This document shows, piece by piece, positions 8,562 through 15,822 of a DNA stretch of 64,000 nt. The notes under the pieces were generated by a model that was not told where the DNA came from, did no database searches, and saw nothing but the letters and a program-made list of their open reading frames with translations. This DNA comes from Virgibacillus sp. NKC19-16. GTDB taxonomy: Bacteria > Bacillota > Bacilli > Bacillales > Amphibacillaceae. The DNA is taken from the NCBI RefSeq assembly GCF_021560035.1, contig NZ_CP074373.1:306001-370000 (forward strand). The letters are read 5' to 3'. A program made the position numbers and the translations under genes. Position 1 is the stretch's first letter, and each line of letters begins with the position of its first letter.

Positions 8562-9863
8562 GTGGTTGAACGGCGAAAACCAATTAAAGTAGATGAAGCA
8601 ATCTCGCGACTGATGAAATATGCGGAAACAGGTAGTGTTGAGCATGTGCCTATCGAAGCAAGCTATGGACATTTTCTCGGAGAGGATTTAGTTGCAGATC
8701 ATCATGTACCTCCTTTTGACCGGTCGCCTTATGATGGATTTGCGATACGATCAGCAGATACAGAAACAGCTGCCAGTAACAATCCCGTGTTCGTTGAAGT
8801 GATTGGCGAAATTGGAGCAGGAAGTGTTTTTGAAGGGAACGTTGGCGAAATGCAGGCCGTACGAATTATGACAGGGGCTCAAATGCCGGAAACCTGCGAT
8901 GCGGTTGTTATGTTTGAATCTGTAAAAGAAATGGATATAGACGGAAAAAAGATGATTCAAGTCAAACGCAGATTTCAAGGAGGCGACAATGTTTCCTTTA
9001 CGGGTGAAGATACGAAGCAGGGGGAGGTCCTAGCATACAAGGGTACATACATTAATCCGGGAATTGTTGCATTACTGGCGACATTTGGCTATAAAAATGT
9101 TCCTGTCGGCAGGAAGCCAAAAGTCGGAATTATTGCTACAGGCAGTGAATTATTGGAAGTTGATGAGGCAATACAGCCAGGAAAAATTAGAAACAGCAAT
9201 GCATACATGGTTTATGCGCAAGTCGAACGTGCCGGTGGAGAGCCTGTTTACTTTGGACAATTCAGTGATGACTTTGAGACCTGCTTCAAACAGGTAATCG
9301 ATGCACTGCAAAAAGTTGACTTTTTAATCACGACAGGCGGGGTTTCCGTTGGGGATTACGATTATCTACCGGCCATTTATGAAAAATTGGATGCAAATGT
9401 GTTATTTAATAAAGTAGGTATGCGTCCGGGCAGTGTCACAACTGTTGCCGAGAAGGAAGGTAAGCTATTATTTGGTCTATCGGGAAACCCCTCCGCATGC
9501 TATGTCGGATTTGAGCTTTTCACAAGGCCAGTTATTCGTACATTCTTGCATGCATTTCATCCGGTTTCGAAAAAAGAAATCGCAATACTTGGTGCTGATT
9601 TTCCAAAGCCGAATCCCTTTAATCGTTTTGTGAGGGGGCATTTAACATACAGCGAAGGAAAGTTGGTTGCTACTTCTGTAGGGTTGGATAAATCAAATGT
9701 TGTTTCCGCTTTAGGGGAAGCGAATGTACTCATTGTCCTGCCTGGTGGAACAAGGGGATATGAAGCAGGCGATGAAGTTAATGTGATTTTGCTGGAGGAT
9801 CAAGAAGGAACAAAGTTGGCTGATTTTTTTGAAATAGAAAAAAGGAGCCTGAGCCATGGCTGA
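8562..9863 (+). CDS. moeA: Molybdopterin molybdenumtransferase MoeA
   Basis: Inserts molybdate into adenylylated molybdopterin. The 433-residue chain shows the N-terminal PPFDRSPYDGFAIRSAD motif, the MoCF-binding fold (IIATGSELLE, TTGGVSVGDYDY) with its GGVSVG glycine loop, and KVGMRPGSVTTV and LSGNPSACYVGFE, all diagnostic of MoeA. The beta-barrel C-terminal domain is complete. Start is GTG at 8562, 8 bases after AGGAGG (8548-8553), which overlaps the moeB stop. It overlaps moaE by 8 bases. Length is slightly above the usual 400-410 residues. Confidence 0.95.
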   Translation: MVERRKPIKVDEAISRLMKYAETGSVEHVPIEASYGHFLGEDLVADHHVPPFDRSPYDGFAIRSADTETAASNNPVFVEVIGEIGAGSVFEGNVGEMQAVRIMTGAQMPETCDAVVMFESVKEMDIDGKKMIQVKRRFQGGDNVSFTGEDTKQGEVLAYKGTYINPGIVALLATFGYKNVPVGRKPKVGIIATGSELLEVDEAIQPGKIRNSNAYMVYAQVERAGGEPVYFGQFSDDFETCFKQVIDALQKVDFLITTGGVSVGDYDYLPAIYEKLDANVLFNKVGMRPGSVTTVAEKEGKLLFGLSGNPSACYVGFELFTRPVIRTFLHAFHPVSKKEIAILGADFPKPNPFNRFVRGHLTYSEGKLVATSVGLDKSNVVSALGEANVLIVLPGGTRGYEAGDEVNVILLEDQEGTKLADFFEIEKRSLSHG

Positions 9864-10329
9864 TACACGCTTTGAAATCACGGAAGAATCGATTCAAATA
9901 GAAACCTTGATAAAAAAGGTAGAGCGAAGAGAAGCCGGTGCCATAACGACATTTATGGGAACAGTGAGAGAGTGGACAAAAGGGAAAAGAACCATTTATC
10001 TTGCGTATGAGGCTTACGTACCAATGGCAGTCAAAATGCTGGCGAAGATCGGGGAAGAAGTTCAGTCGAAATGGCCGGATACAGAAATTGCGATTACACA
10101 CCGTGTCGGTCAGTTAGATATTTCTGATGTTGCGGTTGCTATTGCGGTTTCTTCTCCCCATCGGAAGGCAGCATATGAAGCAAATGAGTACACGATTGAA
10201 CGAATTAAACAGATCGTGCCAATTTGGAAGAAGGAACACTGGGAAGACGGGGAAAAATGGGTTGGCGATCAGCTGGAGAATGTACCATATCTAGAAGGAA
10301 AACCGAATATGGAGGGTGTTGAAAAATGA
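9856..10329 (+). CDS. moaE: Molybdopterin synthase catalytic subunit MoaE
   Basis: Large subunit of molybdopterin synthase; transfers two sulfurs from MoaD thiocarboxylate to cPMP. 157 residues. Family motifs: GAITTFMGTVREWTKGK at the start, AYVPMAVKML, the HRVGQLDISDVAVAIAVSSPHR core, and the active-site lysines in IKQIVPIWKKEHWEDGEKWV. AAAAGGAG ahead of the ATG lies inside moeA, and the genes overlap by 8 bases. The stop overlaps the moaD start (ATGA), implying coupled production of the two subunits. Confidence 0.95.
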   Translation: MADTRFEITEESIQIETLIKKVERREAGAITTFMGTVREWTKGKRTIYLAYEAYVPMAVKMLAKIGEEVQSKWPDTEIAITHRVGQLDISDVAVAIAVSSPHRKAAYEANEYTIERIKQIVPIWKKEHWEDGEKWVGDQLENVPYLEGKPNMEGVEK

Positions 10330-10558
10330 TAACTATTTTATTATTTGCCCAGTTACAAGAAGATATTGGTCAAAATCGACTTGAATTGGAACTGGAACAA
10401 ACCACAGTTACCGATTTAAAAGTGAGCCTGCAGGAAAAATATAATCTCACACAGCTGAATTCTGTGATGACCGCAATAAATGAAGAGTATGCACTGAACG
10501 ATGATGTGATAAAATCTGGTGATACGGTCGCGTTTATCCCCCTGTAAGTGGTGGATAA
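10326..10558 (+). CDS. moaD: Molybdopterin synthase sulfur carrier subunit MoaD, broken by a single-base frameshift before the GG tail
   Basis: Ubiquitin-like sulfur carrier whose C-terminal Gly-Gly is adenylated by MoeB and thiocarboxylated. As read, the frame stops at 10545 after VAFIPL, 73 residues, with no Gly-Gly. Just past a run of five C (10538-10542) the -1 frame reads CCT GTA AGT GGT GGA TAA, giving PPVSGG and a stop at 10556-10558: exactly the canonical MoaD ending. One extra C (six instead of five) would restore a normal 77-residue protein. So the gene carries a real deletion, or a sequencing error in the C run, or needs -1 slippage. ATG overlaps the moaE stop. The rest of the protein looks intact and under selection. 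Confidence 0.9.
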
Positions 10559-10562
10559 GTAG

Positions 10563-11054
10563 ATGGAAATCATCCAAATTGTCGGGTATAAAAACAGCGG
10601 TAAAACAACGCTTGTAAAGGCCTTGATTGAAACGCTCGCCGATCAAGGCATTAGAGTAGCATCCTTGAAACATCATGGGCATGGTGGAGCTCCTTTAGGT
10701 ATAGAAGAAACCGATAGCGAACAGCACAGACGAGCCGGTGCTGTTCTATCAGGTGTGGAAGGTGATGGCCTATTTCAGGTTTCCAAAGAGCAGGCTTGGG
10801 ATATCGACCAAATGCTGGCAATCTTTAGGCTAATGGATATAGAAGTAGTGATCATGGAAGGCTTTAAGAAGCAAAGTTACAACAAGATCGTTTTAATAAG
10901 AAGCGAAGAAGATCTTCACTTATTAAATGAGGTAACAAATATAAAAGCGGTACTAACACCATTGGAATTAAAGCAGGAAAACTATGCTTATCTGGTTTTT
11001 AAAAAAACAGAGATGGATGCTTTAGTTGAATGGATCAGTCTTAGGATCCAATAA
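10563..11054 (+). CDS. mobB: Molybdopterin-guanine dinucleotide biosynthesis adaptor MobB
   Basis: GTP-binding protein that assists MobA in making the guanine dinucleotide form of the cofactor used by FdhF. 163 residues. The P-loop is GYKNSGKTT near the N-terminus, followed by SLKHHGHGG and ETDSEQHRRAGA, both characteristic of MobB; VIMEGFKKQSYNKIVLIR is the Walker B region. It starts 4 bases after the repaired moaD stop and is the last gene of the run. A terminator shared with the convergent fnr gene follows. Confidence 0.92.
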   Translation: MEIIQIVGYKNSGKTTLVKALIETLADQGIRVASLKHHGHGGAPLGIEETDSEQHRRAGAVLSGVEGDGLFQVSKEQAWDIDQMLAIFRLMDIEVVIMEGFKKQSYNKIVLIRSEEDLHLLNEVTNIKAVLTPLELKQENYAYLVFKKTEMDALVEWISLRIQ

Positions 11055-11078
11055 AAAAGAGACATTTTCCATGTCTCT
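11053..11078 (-). terminator. Intrinsic terminator of fnr
   Basis: AGAGACAT and ATGTCTCT form a perfect 8-bp stem around a 5-base loop (11058-11078). On the minus strand it is followed by a T-run, so it ends the fnr transcript. The mobB message running the other way would form the same stem, but without a T-run after it. Confidence 0.8.
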
Positions 11079-11085
11079 CATCAGT

Positions 11086-11805
11086 CTAGTCAATATTACA
11101 GATCTTAATCGGACATTGTTCACAACCAATTTCATCTCTCAGAAATTGCATATCTTTGATGAAAATTTTCCCGGATTTCCCCGTGGAAATAACATCTTGT
11201 TTCCTGAGGTCGACTAACATACGGTTAGCACTTTCGCGGGTGGCGGCACAAAATGCTGCCAGCTCCTGATTCGTTAAGGGCAAATCGATGAGAATACCAT
11301 TATCTTTTTCGATTCCGTAACTGTTTGATAGACGGATGAGTGTTGAATAGAGGGCGCCTTTTTTCCCGTTTAGAAGCAAGTCTCTAATCTTGTATTGAAA
11401 TTTTCGCATTTCATTGCTGACCCATTTCATAAATTCAAAGGTAAGTTCACTATTTTGCATTAAGTCTTTTTCTAATTTATCTTTATTAATAGCAAGGACT
11501 TCACCCGATGTTAATACTTTCGCATTGAGTAAGTATGTTGCGTTATCACTGAATAAGGTTAGTTCGCCGACAACGTCATCTTTTTTGCAAATTCTTAGTG
11601 TTAACTCTTTTCCGTCTTCACCAAGCTTGCCGATTTGTACCAGTCCTGATTTTACCAAATAAATGTCGTGAGCATCCATACCTTCTTGAAAAAGAAAGGT
11701 ATCCTTATGAATTTCCTTCGTTGTACCGATAGAGTCCAAAAGGGCACGCAGTTGATCAGATAGTAATTCTTCATGACGGTTTTTTGTTAGCAGACTTGCT
11801 TGCAT
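11086..11805 (-). CDS. fnr: Anaerobic regulator Fnr, B. subtilis type with C-terminal [4Fe-4S] cluster
   Basis: Oxygen-sensing activator of anaerobic genes. 239 residues against 238 in B. subtilis Fnr. The C-terminal C-x2-C-x4-C (C228, C231, C236, in GCEQCPIKIC) matches the B. subtilis ligands C227, C230 and C235, and Asp142 falls exactly where the unusual fourth ligand Asp141 lies. The beta-roll domain is followed by the helix-turn-helix TNQELAAFCAATRESANRML. The start at 11805 is chosen because AGGAAAGGGG lies 8 bases upstream; the open frame extends 23 codons further without a site. It is divergent from mobA. Its placement inside the Moco/formate cluster, not next to nar genes, is notable. 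Confidence 0.92.
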   Translation of the reverse strand: MQASLLTKNRHEELLSDQLRALLDSIGTTKEIHKDTFLFQEGMDAHDIYLVKSGLVQIGKLGEDGKELTLRICKKDDVVGELTLFSDNATYLLNAKVLTSGEVLAINKDKLEKDLMQNSELTFEFMKWVSNEMRKFQYKIRDLLLNGKKGALYSTLIRLSNSYGIEKDNGILIDLPLTNQELAAFCAATRESANRMLVDLRKQDVISTGKSGKIFIKDMQFLRDEIGCEQCPIKICNID

Positions 11806-11935
11806 TAAACTAACCCCTTTCCTATTAGGAGAATCATGATCGAACGTATACGTCAATTGTATCACCTGGGACATTTAATTGTAAGTTTGAAAATAACAAA
11901 ATTGTGACTTTTGTTGTATGGAAGGAGCATTCGAA

Positions 11936-12514
11936 ATGACAGGAAAATTAAAGGGAGTCATTCTCGCTGGTGGAATGTCAAGACGATTTGGTTCACCGAA
12001 AGCGTTCGCTGAAAAAGATGGTGTTCCATTTTATCAACATTCTATTGCATCATTGAAGCCTTTTGTTACTTCTACGCTTATTGTAACAAATCCTAAACTG
12101 CAACCATTGTTTAAACAAGAAGATGAAAGTATTCCAGTTGTAAATGACCTGGATAGTTACCTGGGCCAGGGACCGCTTGCCGGGATTTACACTGCAATGG
12201 AAACCAGCAGATCTGAGTGGTATATAGTCATTCCTATTGACGTACCCTTTATGGAAACTCGTGTAATAGAAGAGCTGGTCCGTGCCATCGATTCAGATGT
12301 GGATGCTATTATCCCTGTTGTCTCCGGAAAAATGCAGCCGCTCATTTCCATTTTTCATCATTCTTTAAAAGATAAAATCAAAAATCAGCTGGATAATGGG
12401 GAACGAGCTGTTGACCTATTGTTGAAAAGGCGTAATGTCAATTATATACAATTGGATCGTGAAAAAGCCTTTATTAATATAAATCACCAATCGGATTACC
12501 AAACGTTTTTATAA
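11936..12514 (+). CDS. mobA: Molybdenum cofactor guanylyltransferase MobA
   Basis: Links GMP to molybdopterin to give the MGD cofactor required by formate dehydrogenase. The 192-residue protein opens with the nucleotidyltransferase signature GVILAGGMSRRFGSPKA and carries VNDLDSYLGQGPLAGIYTAM and IPIDVPFM, the metal-binding Asp region. ATG 11936 is preferred because AAGGAGC at 11922-11928 precedes it; an in-frame ATG at 11918 would sit before that site. It begins a second run, mobA-moaB-modA-modB, divergent from fnr. Confidence 0.92.
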   Translation: MTGKLKGVILAGGMSRRFGSPKAFAEKDGVPFYQHSIASLKPFVTSTLIVTNPKLQPLFKQEDESIPVVNDLDSYLGQGPLAGIYTAMETSRSEWYIVIPIDVPFMETRVIEELVRAIDSDVDAIIPVVSGKMQPLISIFHHSLKDKIKNQLDNGERAVDLLLKRRNVNYIQLDREKAFININHQSDYQTFL

Positions 12515-12526
12515 GGAGGGGATCAT

Positions 12527-13054
12527 ATGGCACACGATCATCAGAAGAGCTCTCCCGTAAATTGTGCAGTGATAACGGTCAGTGACACTAGAAATGTAGA
12601 GACAGATAAAAGCGGCAGACTGATTATGGAGTTACTAACTATCGCGGAGCACAAGGTTAACATGTACGAGATTATCCGTGATGATAGTGAGATTATTAGA
12701 GGTACAGTTGAAAAAGCGATAAAGCATCCAGCGGTTGAAGCGGTGATTGTAAATGGGGGAACGGGAATTTCTTATCGGGATGTGACAATCGAGTCGATTC
12801 AGCCATTGTTTGATAAAGAATTACCGGGCTTTGGTGAATTGTTCCGCTATCTGAGCTATCAATTCGATATAGGAACGGCAGGCATGCTATCTAGGGCAAT
12901 CAGCGGTGTGGCCAATAACCGGGTTATTTTTTCCACTCCTGGTTCTTCAGGTGCAGTGAAACTGGCGATGGAGCGGCTTATTCTGCCAGAGCTTGGGCAT
13001 ACAGTTAGAGAGGTAAATAAAGATTTACCTGATCAAAGGGATGAAAGGCATTGA
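12527..13054 (+). CDS. moaB: Molybdenum cofactor biosynthesis protein MoaB (MogA family)
   Basis: Adenylates molybdopterin ahead of metal insertion by MoeA, or is equivalent to MogA. 175 residues with the MoCF-binding signature: VITVSDTRNVETDKSG, then NGGTGISYRDVTIESIQPLFDKELPGFGE and FRYLSYQFDIGTAGMLSRA, and STPGSSGAVKLAMERLILPEL. AAGGAGGGG lies 5 bases before the ATG. The end of the gene abuts or overlaps modA. Confidence 0.92.
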   Translation: MAHDHQKSSPVNCAVITVSDTRNVETDKSGRLIMELLTIAEHKVNMYEIIRDDSEIIRGTVEKAIKHPAVEAVIVNGGTGISYRDVTIESIQPLFDKELPGFGELFRYLSYQFDIGTAGMLSRAISGVANNRVIFSTPGSSGAVKLAMERLILPELGHTVREVNKDLPDQRDERH

Positions 13055-13059
13055 AACGG

Positions 13060-13830
13060 ATGAAAATTTTTAGCTTGTTGGTTTTTCTCATTATTGCAGG
13101 ATGCGGACAAGCTTCTGAAGCTAATAATAAAACGTCAAAGCTTACCATTTCAGCAGCCTCCAGTATGTCGGAAAGTCTTATGGAGTTAAAAGAAGCATTT
13201 GAAGCGGAGTATCCAACGATTGAGCTTACATATAACTTCGGCGGGTCAGGAACATTACGCAGGCAAATTGAGCAGGGTGCCCCAATCGATTTGTTCTTTT
13301 CAGCTTCTAAGAGAGATTATGAAGCGTTGAAAGAGGATGGCTTGATTGAAAAAGGAACTGCCATTCTTGAAAATAAATTGGTCGTAATTACATCTGATCA
13401 TGTGACGCTTAATTCGTTTGAGGAATTTTTGCAATCGGATAACGAAATGGCTATCGGCACGCCGGTTGCGGTACCAGCCGGTTCCTATTCCAAAGCGGTG
13501 TTACAGGAAATGGATGTATGGGAAAAATTGGAGGAAAGGCTTGTCTTTACAAAAGATGTCCAGCAAGTACTTACCTATGTAAATGATGGAGCCGTCGATG
13601 TGGGGATGGTTTATTTGAGTGACCTATATGGAGCGGAAAATGTAAACATCCTTGAAGAGGTTAATCCTAGTTACCATCCGCCGATTGAATATTTTTCAGC
13701 ATCCATTCAAAATGGGGGTAGCAAAAAGGATGAAGCGATAGAAATATTTTATAACTATGTGCAAAGTGAAAAAAGTATGGAGCTTTTCGAACGGTATGGA
13801 TTTCAAACAAAGCCTAAGGAGAATGAATAA
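13060..13830 (+). CDS. modA: Molybdate ABC transporter substrate-binding lipoprotein ModA
   Basis: Captures molybdate outside the cell. The N-terminus is a lipoprotein signal with lipobox IAGC. The mature protein shows the family motifs ISAASSMSESLMELKEAFE, LTYNFGGSGTLRRQIEQGAP and DLFFSASKRDYEALKEDG, then GTPVAVPAGSYSKAVL. About 256 residues. Start is uncertain between TTG 13051 and ATG 13060; the ATG gives a normal signal peptide with GAAAGG 11 bases upstream. Its stop overlaps the modB start (ATAATGG). Close to B. subtilis YvgL. Confidence 0.9.
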   Translation: MKIFSLLVFLIIAGCGQASEANNKTSKLTISAASSMSESLMELKEAFEAEYPTIELTYNFGGSGTLRRQIEQGAPIDLFFSASKRDYEALKEDGLIEKGTAILENKLVVITSDHVTLNSFEEFLQSDNEMAIGTPVAVPAGSYSKAVLQEMDVWEKLEERLVFTKDVQQVLTYVNDGAVDVGMVYLSDLYGAENVNILEEVNPSYHPPIEYFSASIQNGGSKKDEAIEIFYNYVQSEKSMELFERYGFQTKPKENE

Positions 13831-14489
13831 TGGAATGGTCTTGGTTTCCGGTGCAGCTTTCTTTTCTTGTGGCTACCGCAGCAACAGTTATTACCTTTTT
13901 CTTAGGAATACTTGCGGCTTATTGGATGGTAGCGAAGAAGGTTAAAGGAAGAGCGATTATTGAAACCATCTTCTTTCTGCCGCTCGTGTTGCCGCCGACA
14001 GTGATAGGTTTTATGTTAATCATCATTTTCGGTAATAACAGTTTTGTGGGGCGAGCGATTGAAGCATTTACCGGGAGGAGTGTATTATTTACAGTTACGG
14101 CTGCCGTTATAGCTGCAGCTGTTGTATCTTTCCCTTTAATGTACCAATCTCTAAAAACAGGGTTTCTATCTGTTGATAGCAACATCCTGGGAGCTGCAAA
14201 AGTAGATGGGGCGACGGATTGGAAATTATTAATATTAATCGCTATTCCTTTAGCTTTTCGGTCGATTGTGACAGGAGTCATATTAAGCTTTACAAGAGCA
14301 TTTGGTGAATTTGGTGCTACGCTGATGTTTGCGGGGAATATTCCAGGCAAGACACAGACCATTCCTACTGCGATTTATTTTGCTATAGAATCCGGACAGA
14401 CAAATGTAGCTTGGTATTATGTGTTGATTAGTATTAGTTTTTCGTTTGTTCTTTTGTTAATTATTAATCAGACTAGGGTGAAGAGGTAG
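13830..14489 (+). CDS. modB: Molybdate ABC transporter permease ModB
   Basis: Membrane channel of the molybdate importer. 219 residues with about five membrane helices. The EAA loop that docks the ATPase is GAAKVDGATDWKLLILIAIP, followed by FTRAFGEFGATLMFAGNIPGKTQTIPTAIY, typical of ModB. No modC (ATPase) gene follows; the next gene is an LD-carboxypeptidase. B. subtilis also has modA-modB (yvgL-yvgM) without an adjacent ATPase, so the energising subunit is probably elsewhere. Confidence 0.92.
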   Translation: MEWSWFPVQLSFLVATAATVITFFLGILAAYWMVAKKVKGRAIIETIFFLPLVLPPTVIGFMLIIIFGNNSFVGRAIEAFTGRSVLFTVTAAVIAAAVVSFPLMYQSLKTGFLSVDSNILGAAKVDGATDWKLLILIAIPLAFRSIVTGVILSFTRAFGEFGATLMFAGNIPGKTQTIPTAIYFAIESGQTNVAWYYVLISISFSFVLLLIINQTRVKR

Positions 14490-14521
14490 TAGTGGTGCTA
14501 TGCTAAACCCATTGTAATGTG

Positions 14522-14668
14522 GACGAGCGCGGGACGAATTCGTGCGAACGCTGGATGAGCATGTGTGAGCACGGGACAAAAGCTCACGAACGCGGAACGA
14601 ACGGATGTGTGCGCGGAACCAATGCTTATGAGCGCGGAAGGAGTTCCCACGAGCGCGGGACAACCGAT
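14522..14668. repeat. Seven tandem copies of a degenerate 21-bp repeat
   Basis: Seven units of exactly 21 bases, each built on GAGCGCGGGACGAA with a variable last third. The period is a multiple of three and both strands stay open: the plus strand would read as heptads of the type HERGTNx (14519-14740), the minus strand as SFRAHxx-like heptads. No ribosome site precedes either. The core is far more G/C-rich than its surroundings, which points to a spreading repeat and not a gene. It separates modB from the next operon. Confidence 0.8.
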
Positions 14669-14767
14669 TTTGATACGGTGACCTACTTTTCGCACCATAA
14701 AATAAGCACAATATCACCACCCATGAATACTATAAATTGATCTTTATTTTTATGGGAGGTGTACGTG

Positions 14768-15688
14768 ATGGCGATAAAGCCACCTATTCTGCAGCCTGGC
14801 GATACGATAGGTGTTGTAACACTGGGCAGTCCGCAATCTGCAGCTGTTATCAATGATCGAATCCAAACACTGCAGGACCTGGGATTTCAGGTTGTGCTTG
14901 GTGAACACGTCTATGCGGCGGATGGCTTTCTTGCCGGAACAGATGAGGAACGTGCCTCTGATTTGATGAATATGTTTGCCGATGATAGCGTGAAGTTGAT
15001 TTTGCCAACTAGAGGTGGCGTCGGTGTCGCTGGTATTCTTCCCTATCTTGATTATTCTTTTATACAAGAAAATCCCAAATTAATAACCGGATATAGTGAC
15101 ATTACCGTGTTATTGAATGTATTGGCCCAATACGCAAACCTCATCACCTTTCATAGCCTTATGCTGATTAATTTTTCCCTAAGTACTCCTAGCTATAATT
15201 ATGATCAATTCTTTGCAGCAACTTCCGTTATGACTTCCCAAAGACAAATTGAAAATCCCCCAGAGATGCCCCAAATTAGCAGGGTTAGCGGGAATGTAAC
15301 TGGACCTATTGTTGGCGGGAATCTCACATCATTTGTGGATACGCTTGGTACACCTTATGAGATCGATACGAGCGGGAGAATTCTGTTACTGGAAGATACA
15401 CATGAGCCGGTTAACACAGTTTATAGATATATGAATGCCCTCAAATTGGCTGGAAAATTTGAGGATTGTATTGGTATTGTGATGGGAGAATGCCCAGAAT
15501 GTCCAGTTTCATACGGAGTGACGTATGAAGATTTAATCAATAACTTTCTTGTTCCACTAGGGAAGCCATTGATGACGAATGTTGCAACAGCACATGGGGC
15601 TTATAAAGCAACAATTCCAATTGGTGCAACGGTCAACCTTAATACGATAAATAATACGCTGACTGTAATGGAATCAACGGTTAGCTAA
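14768..15688 (+). CDS. LD-carboxypeptidase, peptidase family S66 (LdcA/MccF-like)
   Basis: Serine peptidase that trims the terminal D-amino acid from murein tetrapeptides, or in the MccF branch inactivates microcin-like peptide-nucleotides. 306 residues. Typical opening PPILQPGDTIGVVTLGSP; nucleophile Ser110 in ITGYSDITVLL; catalytic Glu in LLLEDTHEP and catalytic His in TAHGAYKATIPIGA. No signal peptide, so cytoplasmic. ATG 14768 lies 6 bases after GGGAGGTG; the GTGs at 14759 and 14765 are too close. Single gene between the 21-bp repeats and the Wadjet operon. Confidence 0.88.
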   Translation: MAIKPPILQPGDTIGVVTLGSPQSAAVINDRIQTLQDLGFQVVLGEHVYAADGFLAGTDEERASDLMNMFADDSVKLILPTRGGVGVAGILPYLDYSFIQENPKLITGYSDITVLLNVLAQYANLITFHSLMLINFSLSTPSYNYDQFFAATSVMTSQRQIENPPEMPQISRVSGNVTGPIVGGNLTSFVDTLGTPYEIDTSGRILLLEDTHEPVNTVYRYMNALKLAGKFEDCIGIVMGECPECPVSYGVTYEDLINNFLVPLGKPLMTNVATAHGAYKATIPIGATVNLNTINNTLTVMESTVS

Positions 15689-15822
15689 CCATAGGTAAAG
15701 CTTATTTTAGGCACAATTCCGAATGAATTAAGAAAGATGATAATTCGACAACTTACACCACTCATGCCCTAGACATCCCCCACCCAATACAGTATAATTT
15801 TTCAACAAGAGAGGTGCTTAAA

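Noticed and set aside
11806-11935. Fnr box between fnr and mobA
   Set aside because: Only half-sites (TTGTGA, TATCACC) were found, with no symmetric TGTGA-N6-TCACA.
14519-14740. 73-codon frame reading HERGTN-type heptads
   Set aside because: Generated by the 21-bp repeat; no ribosome site, and the opposite strand is equally open.
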